Shown here: one piece after another, positions 16,136 through 28,964 of the stretch
How positions within the stretch are numbered: the stretch's first letter is position 1
Layout: each line of letters starts with the position of its first letter
Source: Daphnia carinata
Taxonomy: Eukaryota > Arthropoda > Branchiopoda > Diplostraca > Daphniidae
Assembly: GCF_022539665.2 (NCBI RefSeq)
Contig: NC_081340.1
Span: 6,199,357 to 6,263,356 of the forward strand
DNA length: 64,000 nt
Reading direction: 5' to 3'
Program-made: the position numbers and the translations under genes
The notes under the pieces: model-generated
The model's database searches: none
Told to the model about the DNA's origin: nothing
Seen by the model: the letters and a program-made list of their open reading frames with translations, nothing else

Positions 16136-18207
16136 TTACATGGACATCACGTCCTCTGCAACCACCTTAATGGCCTCCCACGTCTCCAGATTATTGGGGA
16201 TGATTTGACTATAAAACATTTTGAATGTTTTTAAACCACTCGTGAAATATTAGGGTGCAGGGATATTTAGCTCTAATTTTCCCCATTCAGCAATCAGTGG
16301 GTGTGATTAAAATTTTCAGTTAGTAAAAGAGAAATGCGGAAATCGCGTTTACGCCCACTTTGCTGAATGGAAAGAAAAATAGAGTCGAACATCGCTTTAT
16401 GACTTACTCTGCAGGCAACTCGAAACCGTATTTTCCAGTATCTCGCAACTCAATAGTATAGGCATAAGGAATTCCGGCCCCTCCCATTGCCCAGTCATCG
16501 CTAGGTCCGGTATTGACGTCTATAAAATTTCGTAAATGTTATTCTTCCAGCATTTTGATTTCAACCCTACTGATGACAAACTTACAAAGAACATTGGTAG
16601 ATGATCCTATTGTATACTGAGTTCCGTAGACAGCGGTGAGCTTGTCGACAGCCCGAACAGCCAAATCGTACTGCATTTAAAGAATTTCAATTAAATTGTT
16701 TCAGTTTTCATTCTTTTAAAAATTGCATTACAAGCTGGTCGTAGTTTGCGGGTAATTCTGCTGTGTAGCCCCATGGAGTAAGCCAGTACTGCCCGTAAGA
16801 GTGGACTGTCAGGTAGACCATAGTTTGATTGGCAATCCCTAGAATGGTGTCGCGGATGATTCTCGATTCGATTTCACTGAAAGCAGCACCTCCGTTGTAG
16901 GTTTCGGCACAAGGCAAATCAGAGCTACCTCCTTCGTCCCAATGAAAATCAAAGTTCCTATTCATGTCTTCATGATTTTAAATTGAAACACGGGTAGTTT
17001 AGTGCAAACGTTTTGTTAAACTTTTCTATATTGAATTGTATTTACCCGTGCCAATGCAAGCGCTGCCATCATTTGGCCTTCGATTTTTGCGCCACAAGCG
17101 GTCCTAGATTTATAGAAAAAAACTATAACTGTTTGATGTAAATGGTGCAACTTGTCTCAGTTTACCCCGTTTGCAGCGAAGGTGTGACGGTAGCCATCGG
17201 GGTTGACGACAGGCATAATATACCTGTACATTTGCAGTAAATTATTATTATTTTTTTTTCATTAGGCGAGTAAATTTTAAAAAATGTTATTTAGGTACCA
17301 GTCGATATTGTCGACGTATTGGGGGTGGGCGGCGTAGTTTTCGACCAATTCACGGATGACCCATGTGACGAAAGACGGAGAAATCCATTCTCTGGCATGG
17401 AAACCTATCCAATCGAAACATAAAATGAATGATTTTCAATGTCTATCGACACATGGCGACGTTACCTCCATCTATGAAGATTGCCTTTTTGCCGGATCCA
17501 CCTGTAGAAATTTTGACCAAGTTCATGTTGTTGCCTTCGTAGCTTTGTCCAACCACCGACGTAGTCATCAAATTGGGATACGCAGCAGATAGCTCATTGA
17601 GAAATTCTTCAATCTAAAGAATAAATAGTAATTTTAAGGTGCGAGTTTTTTTTTTTTGCTTCAATATGGACTTACAACAGGAAGGTCAGAATACGATTCC
17701 CAGTTGAGTGAATAACGAGGTGCACCAGAGCGAGAACGGAGTTTGTTACGAACAGCGGACTCTCTTTCTTTCCTGTTTGCTTCAATAATTCTAAAATCAC
17801 AGTTTAAAATGTCATATTGAAACTTCACGTTAATTAGGATTTTTGCCGGTACCTTTCAACATCAGCAATTTTGACCTTGTAATCGATATCGAAGGCTTGC
17901 ATCAAATCGACAAAAATTTTTATAAATGCTGGAGGGACCATAATGTCAATGGGGCGGTTAGTGTTGCGGGGTTCAGTCCAAAAATCGTAGACGTCACTCC
18001 TTTCATTTTGCAGTTTAGTCAAAACTTCTAACGATGCCTTGTCTTTGGCATTTACCTCAAACACTTGATACCTTTTTGAATAGGAAACATTCCTTCCATT
18101 AAACACATTTTAAAAAGAAAAGAAGATTGATGTTTTTACCCATCGTAATGTTTCTGGGCGGCGATTGCCGATATCACCGCAAGAAAGGAGAAAACCAATG
18201 TCCTCAT
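16136..18207 (-). CDS. Secreted zinc carboxypeptidase 2 (M14A, B-type pocket)
   Basis: Second copy of the array. The signal peptide [17 protein letters not shown] precedes the activation domain ([16 protein letters not shown] ... YDFWTEPRN). The catalytic landmarks are GFHAREW (Ile to Phe before the zinc His), [15 protein letters not shown] and [11 protein letters not shown]. Tyr248 is present at the junction before VNTGPSDDW, and Asp is at 255, predicting Lys/Arg preference. The C-terminus is VVAEDVMSM, nearly the same as copy 3. The intron before DMNRNF is at the position shared with copies 3 and 6. Propeptide, pocket and tail suggest that copy 3 is its closest relative. Confidence 0.93.
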
Positions 18208-18837
18208 TGTGTCCGCACTAAAATGATTATAAAATATTGAGGCAGTAAAAAAACAACTTGAAGTAGCATTTCTTATCTTATTATCTATTTGATTGTTGGT
18301 TTACATAATTATTTAACACTTGGCGTACAATCCTTATCAAATTCAACTGCTAGAGCGAGCCCAGAGCTCAATCGAAATTGTAGTAGATTGATTTGAAATC
18401 CATTTCATGCCATTTTTGCCAACCTGAGATCACTTTTTAAACATTGTTTGTTAACATTCGGCCCTGGTCTGCGAAGACACTGGTAACCCGCGGTTCGCCT
18501 AGTTGCGTGAATTATTTAACATTTTCGGCTGAATCTGATATTTCCTTATTAAATCCATTCGCAATTACGAGTCTTAAAATCCAATCAAATGTTGGTGTTT
18601 GAGACCCATTTCATTGCAGTAATCATTCTTTCCCTTTGGCAACATCTGAAACTTATTAGCGGCACTCTCCATTGGGCTTTAATTTTAAGTTGGTATTAGA
18701 TTCATTTAAAAAATCGATCTAGGTTTATGTCTTAGCATTTTTTCATCATTTTTTTTTATTTCATGGTGATAAAGTTTTTAGTCGTAATGCAAAACGTTTT
18801 TTTCTTGTATATTTCCTAAGCGTTTTTTTTTTTCGGA
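18208..18837. other. Intergenic spacer, carboxypeptidases 2 and 3
   Basis: About 630 bp, AT-rich with several T runs. It holds the promoter of copy 2 and the 3' end of copy 3. No gene seen. Confidence 0.45.
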
Positions 18838-20828
18838 TTACATGGCCATCACATCCTCAGCAACCACCTTGAAGGCCTGCCACATCTCTGCGTTGTTGGG
18901 GAGGATTTCACTGTGCCAATAGCAAATAGTTTAGATAAGTTAAAAGCGATCTTCGTGCAATTACACCAATCCTTTCATGACTTACGTTGCGGGCAATTGG
19001 AAACCATATCTTCCAGTGTCTCGCAATTCGACGGTGTAGGAGTAGGGGATTCCAGCTCCTCCCTTTGCCCAGTCGTCACTGCCGCCAGAAGCGACGTCTA
19101 ACGCATTTACAAAATTCAAAATTAGTCTTTTTTCCCATTTGCAATGCAATCCCAATGCCTTTTTGATCTTAAAAGATGAACTTACAGAGAACGTTGGTGG
19201 AAGTTCCAATGGTGTACTGAGTTCCGTAGAGGGCGGTCAGTTGGTCAACAGCGCGAACAGCCAAGTCATACTGCAAAATCCCATTTGTTTAAACAAGATT
19301 TTCCTTAAAATTTGAATATTGATACGTACAAGCTGAGGGTAATCGGCGGGGTATTCGGAAGTGTAACCCCATGGGGTAAGCCAGTACTGGCCGTAGGAAT
19401 GGACAGTCAGGTAGACCATAGTTTGAGGGGCAACGCTCAAAATGGTATCGCGAACGATTTGGGATTCGATTTCGCTGAAAGCAACTCCGCCGTTGTAAGT
19501 GTCACCGCAGGGAAGGTCAGAGCTGCCTCCCTCATCCCAGTGGAAACCGAAGTTTCTGTTCATATCTTCAAAAAAAGAAAATTAAAAAACCGTTGCTACT
19601 GCTACCTTAAACGTCTGATAGTTGTTCGAATTACCAGTGCCCATGCAAGGGCTGCCAGGGTTCGGTTTTCGGGTTTTGCGCCACAGACGATCCTGCGTAT
19701 CGATAAAACAATGTCCGTTTAGTTTTTTTTCTTGGTAACTGTTGGGATTACTTAATTCGAGGTTTTAAAAAATGAAATCTTACTCCATTTGCAGCGAAGG
19801 TGTAACGGTAACCATCGGGGTTGATAACAGGCATGATGTACCTATTTATTTAAATTGAACATTAAAAAAAAAAATTCATTCATTTGGATTATCTATTTTG
19901 CATACCAGTCGATGTTGTCAACGTATTGGGGATGGGCAGCATAGTTCTCGACCAACTCATGGATCAACCAGGTGACGTAGGCAGGAGAGATCCATTCGCG
20001 AGCATGGATACCTATTCAAAACAAACGTTAACTTTTTTTTTTAAAAGAGTACCTCTAATCGTTTATAATAACTTACCGCCATCGACGAAAATGGCCTTTT
20101 TGCCAGTTCCTCCAGTGGAGATCTTGACCAAGTTCATGTTGTTACCCTCGTAGCTTTGTCCAACCACTGTGGTAGTCATCAAGTTAGGATAAGCAGCAGA
20201 CAACTCGGCGAGGAATTCTTCAATCTAAGTAACAATCCGCAAATTGAATATTCAATCCTTTATATTTTAAAACAAATGTCAAAAAGGACTTACGGCAGGG
20301 AGGTCGGAGTACGATTCCCAGTTGAGGGAATAGCGAGGAGCTCCAGCGCGGGTAAGGCGGGGTTCCTTGTGGATAATGGGCTTGGCAATATCTTTACGAC
20401 CAGCTTCGATCATGCTAAATAATTGAACTTTTTTTCAGTTATTTAAATTGATTGGGATATTTGAGTGACTTACGCCTCGACGTCGGCAATCTTGACTTTG
20501 TAATCAACATCGAAAGTTCGCATTAAATTGATGAAGGTGGAGGCGAATGCTGGAGGAACCATGATATCAACGGGGAGGTTGATGTTTCGTGGCTCAGTCC
20601 AGAAATCGTAGACATCGCTCCTTTCATTTTTCAGTTTAGTCAAAACTTCCAGCGAAACCTTGTTTTTGGGATTCACTTCAAATACCTGATACCTACGTAA
20701 ATTTTTAGAATTACCTTTTTGAATAAAAAATATATAGTATATATCTATTTGAACAAATACCCATCGTAACGCCTCTGAGCGGCAAGGGCCGATGTTGCCA
20801 CAAGGGCCAAAACGAGGAAGAGCTTCAT
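18838..20828 (-). CDS. Secreted zinc carboxypeptidase 3 (M14A, B-type pocket)
   Basis: Third copy, eleven exons. Exon 1 is the signal peptide [17 protein letters not shown]. Exon 2 is most of the activation domain (20476-20693). A linker exon ends in [16 protein letters not shown], and the catalytic exons follow. Zinc ligands are in GIHAREW and VHSYGQYW, Arg145 in DMNRNF, Tyr248 in the split codon before VASGGSDDW, Asp at 255 and Glu270 in [11 protein letters not shown]. The tail is VVAEDVMAM. The TATA box and initiator upstream are the clearest in the array. The composition is more GC-rich than the other copies, which suggests strong expression. Confidence 0.94.
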
Positions 20829-20856
20829 GGCTGAGTTTGAGCTGAACAAACAACAC

Positions 20857-20891
20857 ACTGATCATACTAGCATAAATTCCCTTAATTTATA
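20857..20891 (-). promoter_or_regulatory. Core promoter of carboxypeptidase 3 (TATA + initiator)
   Basis: Read on the minus strand, TATAAA lies at 20886-20891 and an arthropod-type initiator TCAGT at 20857-20861. Their separation is about 30 bp and the initiator is about 30 bp upstream of the ATG. Spacing and motifs fit a TATA/Inr core promoter. Confidence 0.65.
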
Positions 20892-21408
20892 GATCCCGGA
20901 CATCGATTTTCTGATATCGGCCATAGTCGGGGTCTTGGTAGAATATTATGAAAGTTATTGGCGTCAGTGCATGACTTTGGACTGTCTGGCCAATCAACCG
21001 TTACCCAGCAATCTTTAAAACGGGTCACTACGTCAATTATGGGTTTTGAAATTAAATTTGTGCCGGTACCAGTTGTGTCGGGTCTCACGTTTGTTTCGTA
21101 CTTTATACACCCGCTCACCTGTCCCGTTCATATCAGCATAACAGATAGGATAAAAGAAAAAAAACTTACATGCGCTCTGACGTTGTGATTCTAAAAGCCA
21201 TATTTGTATCTAATTTTTTTTTATATATATTCTGGTTGCCTTATTTGGGGAACTTGAAAGAAACTAAGTTTTTTTTTATTTTTCAACCAAATTTTTGGTT
21301 AATTTTTTTTTGCAAAAAAAAGTTGAAGAAGGGAAATCAATTTCAGTTGTCATTATATATCTGATTTTTAAGACAGGTTGTGAATTTTCAAGTGTTGGTA
21401 TAACGTTA
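20892..21408. other. Intergenic spacer, carboxypeptidases 3 and 4
   Basis: Promoter-distal sequence of copy 3 and downstream sequence of copy 4, with long T and A runs near 21210-21330. No gene seen. Confidence 0.45.
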
Positions 21409-23431
21409 CTAGACGATTGTCATTGCGTAATCAGCCACGACCTTAACAGCTTCCCACATTTCCAGATTGTTCGGGAGGATTTGACTGTTTTCCAATTAGA
21501 TAAAAAAAAAAACACCATTTAAAACCAAGTTTTCCTCTCAGAAAGAATTAAAAAACTTACTCAGATGGAAGAAGGAATCCATAATCTCCAGTGTCACGGA
21601 GCTCAACTGTATAAGCGTAGGGCACTCCTGCTTCGCCTTTAATCCAGTCAATGCTGCCTCCAGACGCAACATCTAGAGTTTAAACGGGGAATAACGTCAC
21701 GTTTAGTCTAATCATCGAATGGAATTTTTCCATTCCATCATTCCATTCATGCATGTTCGTGACGATTAACAGAAGCAAAAACTTACAGAGTAGGCCTGTT
21801 GTAGATCCAACACTGTACTGAGTTCCATAGACAGCTGTCAAATTGTTGACAGCATTCTGGGCCAAATCAAACTGCAAATCAATTCAATTTAAATTCAATT
21901 CTACAAGATAGAATTTGTTTTAAACTATGGAAAAAGGTTAGTTTTGATACTTACTAACAAAGGATAATCTTCAGGTAGATCTACAGTGTAACCCCAAGGA
22001 GTGAGCCACACTTGACTGTAGGAATGATAGGACAAGTAAACTTTAGTTCTTTCGGCCACCAAAAGAATAGCATCGCGGGCATTGGCGCTTTCGTCCTCGC
22101 TAAAGGCAGCTGGCCCGTGATAAGTGTCATCACACCCATTGCCAGCAGATCCTCCCTCTGCATTGGACAAAAAAAAAATGTTCGTAAAAATTACAATCTG
22201 AGAACGAAACGTTGATAACAGATGAAACTTGCCGTTCCAATGGAAACCAAAATTCCGATTAAGATCGATTCCGACACAGGGGCCATTCACAGGCTTTCGA
22301 TTTTTGCGCCACAAGCGATCCTGTTTTGAAAAGAAGCACATTTTGAATTCAAATACTAGTGGACTGTTTAAAAAAAAATCTATATCTTACATCGGCGAAA
22401 GAATATACGTAGCCATCGGGGTTCATAACTGGCAGGATATACCTAATTATAAACCGGAGGAAATGGATGAGTTTATTATGATGCACAGTTTAAATGTCAA
22501 AAAGAAAAAAAATTACCAATCGAGATTGTCAAGGTATTGGGGATGGGCTGCGTAGTTCTCAACCAACTCGTGAATGAGCCAAGTGTTGAAGGCAGGTGCA
22601 ATCCATTCACGAGCGTGAATACCTGTGAGGAAAATTATGCTAAGGTCAATTTAAATTGTACGAAGGCAGCGTAGTTACCTCCATCGACGAGGACGGCATT
22701 TTTAGTTGTGTTTGAGGACTGAGAATTGGAAATTTTAACCATGTACATCTCCCTGTTTTCATGTGTCTTGCCAATGGTAATCAAAGTCACAATGTTTGGA
22801 TAATTTTGAGCCAACTCGGCAAGGAACAGTACGATCTGCCATTTCAAAATTCGCGCCAACAACAGTTCAGCATTAGGTTTTGGTATTGCATATAACTAAA
22901 CATTAGCTTACGGTTGTGTAGTCGTGATATTGGGTCCAGTTCAACTTGTAACGAAGAGAACCAGAACGTGAACGGGGCTCTTGAACAACACTTGGTGAAG
23001 CCTGGTCTTTTCGAGAAATTTCAATTGCGCTATTTGACACAATTTAGTTTTATTTTGGTGGGCCATCAACATTCCATTATCTATTGCAAACCTTTGGACA
23101 TCGGCGATTTTGATTCGATGCTCTAAATTGTGAGTTTGTAAAAGACGGTCGAATGTTTCAGTGTAAGCAGGTGGGACCATAATATCGATGGGCTCATCGA
23201 GACTTCTCGGCTCAGTCCAGAAATCGTAAATGCTACTCTGTTCGTCGTAAAGCTTGGCGAGGGTTTGGAATGAAGGCAAATCTTTTGCTTTCACTTGTAC
23301 CACCTTGTACCTAGAAAATGAAATAGTAATATGGAATGCTTGTTAAATATTAAAATGTTTTACCCATCGTATCGCTTTTCAGTAGCCCACGCTGATGCAA
23401 GAATTAAAGCGAAAAGTGCTAGTGTTCTCAT
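21409..23431 (-). CDS. Secreted zinc carboxypeptidase 4 (M14A, A-type pocket)
   Basis: Fourth copy. Signal peptide [16 protein letters not shown], then an activation domain ([19 protein letters not shown] ... YDFWTEPRS). Zinc ligands are in [11 protein letters not shown] and YHSYSQVW (Gly to Ser after HSY). [10 protein letters not shown] is in one exon with DRLWRKNR, unlike copies 1, 2, 3 and 6. Tyr248 is present before VASGGS. Position 255 is Ile (codon at 21650-21652, ASGGSIDW), the state of carboxypeptidase A, so a preference for aromatic or aliphatic C-termini is predicted. Glu270 is in [11 protein letters not shown]. The C-terminus [10 protein letters not shown] differs from copies 2 and 3. 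Intron layout pairs it with copy 5. Confidence 0.93.
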
Positions 23432-23458
23432 AGTTACGGCTGCACTTGAATGTTGTCT

Positions 23459-23488
23459 AATGATTGTTTTGAATTTCCAGTATTTATA
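23459..23488 (-). promoter_or_regulatory. Core promoter of carboxypeptidase 4 (TATA + initiator)
   Basis: TATAAATA reads on the minus strand at 23481-23488. A TCATT initiator-like motif at 23459-23463 lies about 25 bp downstream and about 30 bp before the ATG. Confidence 0.55.
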
Positions 23489-24194
23489 TGCGCTCGTTAA
23501 TGCCTCTAATAACATAAGCGTATCTTAAAGGGGGGCAATGACCAATCTTTTTCTGTAGTTATGTATTTTCGGTGTTGACTCGAAGTTACTAACAAAGCAG
23601 GAACTAGATTAGTACGTCAATCATGGCTTGTTGTTGGGCCGTTGTTTTCGTTGGCGATCACGTTTTTAGGCCCCCTAAATTAAAATTTTAGAAATGATTG
23701 CCTTTTCCGTTGACAGAAGAGATTATGAAAAATGTGCCGTTGAGTAGGACTGTTTGACACAGCCGTGGGCTTATGAGCTTTTACTACTGATACTGTATGC
23801 TTCAGAACATTTTATGCCTTAAACGTGATCTTGACGGCTCTGGTAGGCATTGGTATCAATTGTTCAAGTAAGAAAAATGGTACGGGAAAATGGGTGAAAT
23901 GCCCTACACCTAAAGTATTTTTATTGTGGAACCTTTGTTCGAACATTTGTTTTGATGTCGATAACATTATTAGGCATATTTGTGCTTTTACTTATCGGGG
24001 ATACAATATCTCCACCTCGTTTATTTACAAGCTTTGTTGAATTGCGCAACACGCTCGTAAATTGTTTGATTTTTCCCATTGTGTAACGCAAATAGAAATG
24101 AAGCTGCTGATTTTGAAGGAATCAGTTCTGAACTACGATTTATTTATTGCATTAGCAATGTTTTAAGATAACGTGATGGAATGACATGATGTAA
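23489..24194. other. Intergenic spacer, carboxypeptidases 4 and 5
   Basis: About 700 bp with no supported gene. A 71-codon plus-strand frame at 23825-24040 has no recognisable feature. Confidence 0.45.
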
Positions 24195-26190
24195 TTAGAC
24201 GAGTCCGGTGACGTATTCTGCTACAACTTTCATGGCTTCCCACATCTCCAAATTATTCGGGATGATTTGGCTGTTTGGTTTTTAATTCAATTAAAAAAAG
24301 TAGTGAAATGACAGTCTAAGCTAATTTTTTATTTGTTTTGGTTTAAAGGCCTTACTCAGCTGGAAGTAGGAATCCGAAATCTCCTGTATCTCGAAGCTCG
24401 ACAGTATAGGAATATGGAATTCCGGCTCCTCCCTTTGCCCAGTCATCGCTACCTCCCGATGCAACATCTTGTATCCAAGAGGTAAAAAGCATTAAAAATT
24501 CAGAAAAATTATAAGATTTTATTGTTAACGATTACGTAATTTTAAAATTCTTACAGAGAACGTTGGTAGAAGATCCAATTGTATACTGAGTCCCGTAGAC
24601 AGCGGTCAAGCTGTTGACAGCATTCTGAGCCAAATCAAACTGGAAAGAAAGGATTGTGTAAGACTTTTGTTTTTTAAACATAATATGAGGTAGAGGTGAC
24701 AATTTACCAGCTGTGGGTAGTCTTCGGGCAAATCGGCGGTATAGCCCCAAGGTGTGAGCCAATATTGACCGTAAGAATGGTAGGTCAGGTAAGCTTTAGT
24801 TCTTCCATTTGCAACTGAAAGAATAGCATCGCGAACATTGGCGCTTTCGTCTTCGCTGAAGGCAGTTGGTCCGTGATATGTTTGATCACAGCCGTTACCT
24901 GCAGCTCCTCCTTCTGTAAGTGGAAATAGAATAATTACAAACCGAAGTACAAAAATTAGTGGTTCAACTTTCCATTCCAGTGGAATCCGAAGTTACGGTT
25001 GAGGTCAATGCCGACACAGGGACCATTTACTGGCTTTCGGTTTTTACGCCATAAGCGATCCTGTTTTGCAGAAGAAAAAAGAATGTCAGTAAAGAAGCAA
25101 TGTTTACTGAAACCTTAAATAGCGAAAGCCTTACATCTGCAAAGGAATATACGTAGCCATCAGGATTCATAACTGGTAGAATGAACCTGGTTGAGGCGTT
25201 CAAGATTATTCATCGAATGTCGATTGTTAACATTAGGAATCGACTTACCAATCAAGATTGTCGACATATTGGGGATGGGCAGCATAGTTTTCAACCAACT
25301 CATGGATGAGCCAAGTGTTCCAAGCAGGTGAAATCCATTCACGAGCATGAATACCTTAAAAAACGATTGATTTTGCGAAATTTAGATAATATGGTAGTTC
25401 AGGACAATTGTTAGCGGCAGGCTGAAAGTCATCGCGTACCTCCATCGACGATGATGGCATTTTTGTTGGGGTTTGCTGTTTGGGCATTAGAAATCTTAAC
25501 CATGTACATCTCCCTGTTTTCGTACGTCTTGCCAATGGTAATCAATGTCACAATGCTAGGGTAATTTTGGGCCAACTCGGCAAGAAACAACGCAATCTGC
25601 CAATCAAATTTGCACCATCGTCAATTCAATTTAAATAATAAGTATATCTTTAATTTTCTCCTTTACAGTTGTGTAATCGTGGTATTCAGTCCAGTTCAAC
25701 TTGTAACGAAGAGAACCGGAACGAGGCTCTTGGACTACGCTAGGTGCAGCCTGGCCTTTAAGGTTGTTTTCAATTGCACTGAATTTATAATGTTCATGTT
25801 GTTAAAACATTCTCTTCGCTTATTTTAATTTTAGGCAAACCTCTGGACATCGGCGATTTTAACTCGGTGACGCAAATTGTGAGTTTGCAGCAGCTGATCA
25901 AATGCTTGCATGTAAGCCGGGGGGACCATGATATCCATGGGGTCATCGAGGCTTCGCGGTTCAGTCCAGAAATCGTAAATGCTGCTCTGCTCAGCGTGAA
26001 GCTGGGCGATGGCGTGGAATGAAGACAAATCGTGAGCTTTCACTTGAAATACCTTGTAGCTTTTATAAAATATTATTATGAAAAGGCAAAATATTTGCAT
26101 AGTTTGTTACGTATTAAATTACCCATCGTAGCGCTTCTGGGCGGCCAAAGCCGATGCGGCAAGTAATGCCAAGAGGAGGAAAAATCTCAT
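24195..26190 (-). CDS. Secreted zinc carboxypeptidase 5 (M14A, B-type pocket)
   Basis: Fifth copy. Signal peptide [17 protein letters not shown], activation domain with [19 protein letters not shown] and YDFWTEPRS, catalytic [21 protein letters not shown], a His196 segment HSYGQYW and Glu270 in VELRDTG. Tyr248 precedes [13 protein letters not shown], so Asp is at 255 (B-type). The exon layout around the NRNF motif, with an intron after FHW instead of before NRNF, is shared only with copy 4. The propeptides of 4 and 5 are also the most alike, so these two are sister duplicates despite different pockets. The tail is VAEYVTGLV. Confidence 0.93.
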
Positions 26191-26797
26191 GATTGGTATC
26201 CTTGCACGTTCTAGTTGAAACTGGCGGTTGGGAATAAATAACTAGTCGTAGTAAATCACTAGTGGTTGCTATAAGCAAATAGCCAGTCAGTTTTTACCAG
26301 ATTTTAGTATCCTTGATTTCAACTAGTTGGTATCTCGAACAGCAACATGTTTACCAGTTGTTTACACTTAAAAATTAAGCCTGTCATCGAAAAGACGGCC
26401 AAGATTATCGTATCAAATTCTAAAGTGCGTCGTATTTTCTACTAGAGGTGAGTGTGTGTCGTTAAGTATAGATTATCAGACTTACAACTTTCAAATTTTT
26501 TTTTATGTTTCAGGTAGGTTAATGGCAAAGATAACAGCAAACATAAATGTATTTTAGTACAATATGAACTACGAGAACACTACGTGGATCCTTTAAAAAA
26601 GACGAAATCCTGTAAGGTAATTTTCTTTTGACTTCTATTAAGTGCACCGTTTTTCCCTTAACGATGAAAGGAGCTAATGGTTTGCAATGGATATTTGTGT
26701 ATTACGTAATTATTAAAAACAGTGTTTTAGTGAATGTTACGCCAATTATTTTTCTACCAGCCCAAATGGAATTGATGCTGGTCCAGTTCTTGTATCT
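26191..26797. other. Intergenic spacer, carboxypeptidases 5 and 6
   Basis: About 600 bp, AT-rich. A TTATTTATT stretch near 26233 could act as a TATA box for copy 5. No gene seen. Confidence 0.45.
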
Positions 26798-28897
26798 TTA
26801 GAAAAGTGATTCAGCCATCACCTTAATGGCCTCCCAAACCTCCAAATTGTTGGGGATAATTTGCCTACATTTTCGAAAGCAAATGTTTGGTCATGAAAAT
26901 TATTCTTAACAACCAGTAAAAATCAAAACACAGTGTATACACTGAACTCACCGAGCGGGAAGCTCAAATCCGTAGAGACCTTCATCGCGCATCTCAACGG
27001 TGTAGGAGAATGGGATTCCAGCTCCACCCTTTAATTAATTCAGATTTAACATTTTTCCGACAGAACTGCACTATGGTTTTCTTTTGTTACCTTAGCCCAG
27101 TCATCACTGCCTCCAGATGCGACATCTAGAAGTCAAGTAAGAACAAATTTAAGTATGCTGCTTTTGTTTTAAAATAAAGTAAGCATTAGTTAATCAAATT
27201 TACGATGTCTTACAGAGAACGTTGGTAGAGGATCCAATGGTGTATCTTGTTCCGTAGACTGCAGTCAATTGGTTAACAGCTGAGACAGCCAAATTGTACT
27301 GCAATTTAGAGGTAACAATAAAAGCTATATTTTTTTTTTATTAAAAGCTAAACAAAGAAACGTGGAACAAGGTGCTTACAAGCTGAGTGTAGTCGCTTGG
27401 CAGAGCGGAGGTGTAACCCCATGGTGTCAGCCAGTATTGCCCATAAGCGTGGAAGGTTAGGTAAATCTGAGCCTGATTAGCAACGCCGAGGATAGCATCA
27501 CGAACATGTTGCGATTCAACCTCGCTGAAAGCGGCGCCACCATGGAAAGTATCTGAGCATCCGTTAGCAGAGCTTCCTCCCTCGTTCCAGTGGAAACCAA
27601 AGTTTCGGTTCATATCTTCATGATACCAGTAAGCACGTAAATGAAATTTCATTTTCACGTTCGATATATTAATTCAAAGCTATACCTGTTCCCATGCAGC
27701 TACTGCCACCAATTCCGTTGTTATTAGGTCTACGGTTCTTACGCCACAAGCGATCCTATAGATTTCAACTAGAATATTACGATGCAATTCAACCCAGAGT
27801 ATCGGATCTACTTACGCCCAAAGGTGCGAAGGTATACTGGTAACCATCTGGGTTGATGACGGGCATGATGTACCTTTCATATATTGGAAACGTAAAAATT
27901 GAAATGCTTGTTTTTCTTTGGATAGAACTCGGAAGGTTTTAGTACCAGTCTACGTTGTCAACGTATTGCGGATGGGCAGCGTAGTTCTCAACAAGCTCGT
28001 TGATCAGCCAAGTAACGAAGGCGGGCGAAATCCACTCACGAGCGTGAATACCTTTTTACGGTAGGTGAACATAGTTACAATAGTTCGGCTTAAATTTGTG
28101 AACCTATTCACGGTTTTTTAGAACGATAATACTTACCACCATCGATGACAATGGCTTTCTTGCCAGCTCCACCAGAAGAGATCTTTACCAAAGGAATATC
28201 TCGTCCTTCATGAGATCTGCCGATGCTGGAAACTGTGACAAAGTTAGGATGGGCAGCAGCGATCTCGTTAACAAATGCCGAGATCTTTTACCCGAAGAAT
28301 TATCAATGTTTTTAATAAGTTTAATGTGTCGTCATAGTTTCTTTTTTTTTCTAGTCTACGTACTGCGTTGAAGTCGTAGTAGCTGTTCCAGTCAACTGAG
28401 TAGCGAGGAGTGGCAACGCGGGGTATCTGAGCTCGTTCTTCGCGCGCCATATCGAGAACACTACAGTATTACGTGCAAATTCTGCTGTTTTATAAGGATG
28501 AATGTTTATAATGATCTAGCTGAAAATTACGTCTGGACGTCGATCATCTTGACGCGGTACTCCATACGGAAAGCATGCATGAGCTCGATAAAGGTGGCAA
28601 CGCGTGCTGGAGGAACCATGACGTCCATAGAGATGTCAATGCCACGCGGAGCAACCCAGAAATCGTAATCCTCGCTTTGCTCGTAGAGCTGAACAAGTGC
28701 ATCGTATGATGCTCTGTCCTTAGGGGTTACCTGGAATAGCTGGTAGCTATGAAAGAACGAAATAAATTACTACCAAAATTGTTAACTTCAATAACCAGAT
28801 GTCTTCTTTGGTAAGAAACTTGGTTTTACCCATCATAGCGCTTCTGCAATGCAATGGCCGAAGCCGCAAAAATAGACAACAGGATCAAAACCTTCAT
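26798..28897 (-). CDS. Secreted zinc carboxypeptidase 6 (M14A, B-type pocket)
   Basis: Sixth and most upstream copy. Signal peptide MKVLILLSIFAASAIA, activation domain ending in a DVQ motif, linker containing TPRYSVDWNSYYDFNAV. Catalytic residues lie in [29 protein letters not shown] (Ser197 to Ala beside the zinc His) and VEMRDEGLYGF (RDTG changed to RDEG; Glu270 kept). Tyr248 and Asp255 are present (ASGGSDDW). The C-terminal helix ends VMAESLF. Its introns match copies 2 and 3 near NRNF. Function is inferred from family, as for the other copies: a secreted gut exopeptidase activated by propeptide removal. Confidence 0.92.
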
Positions 28898-28964
28898 AAT
28901 AGTCTAGGGCGTACCAGGGAAATACTGAAACAATCCAACGTCTTGATCTCTTGTTGGCATTCAC

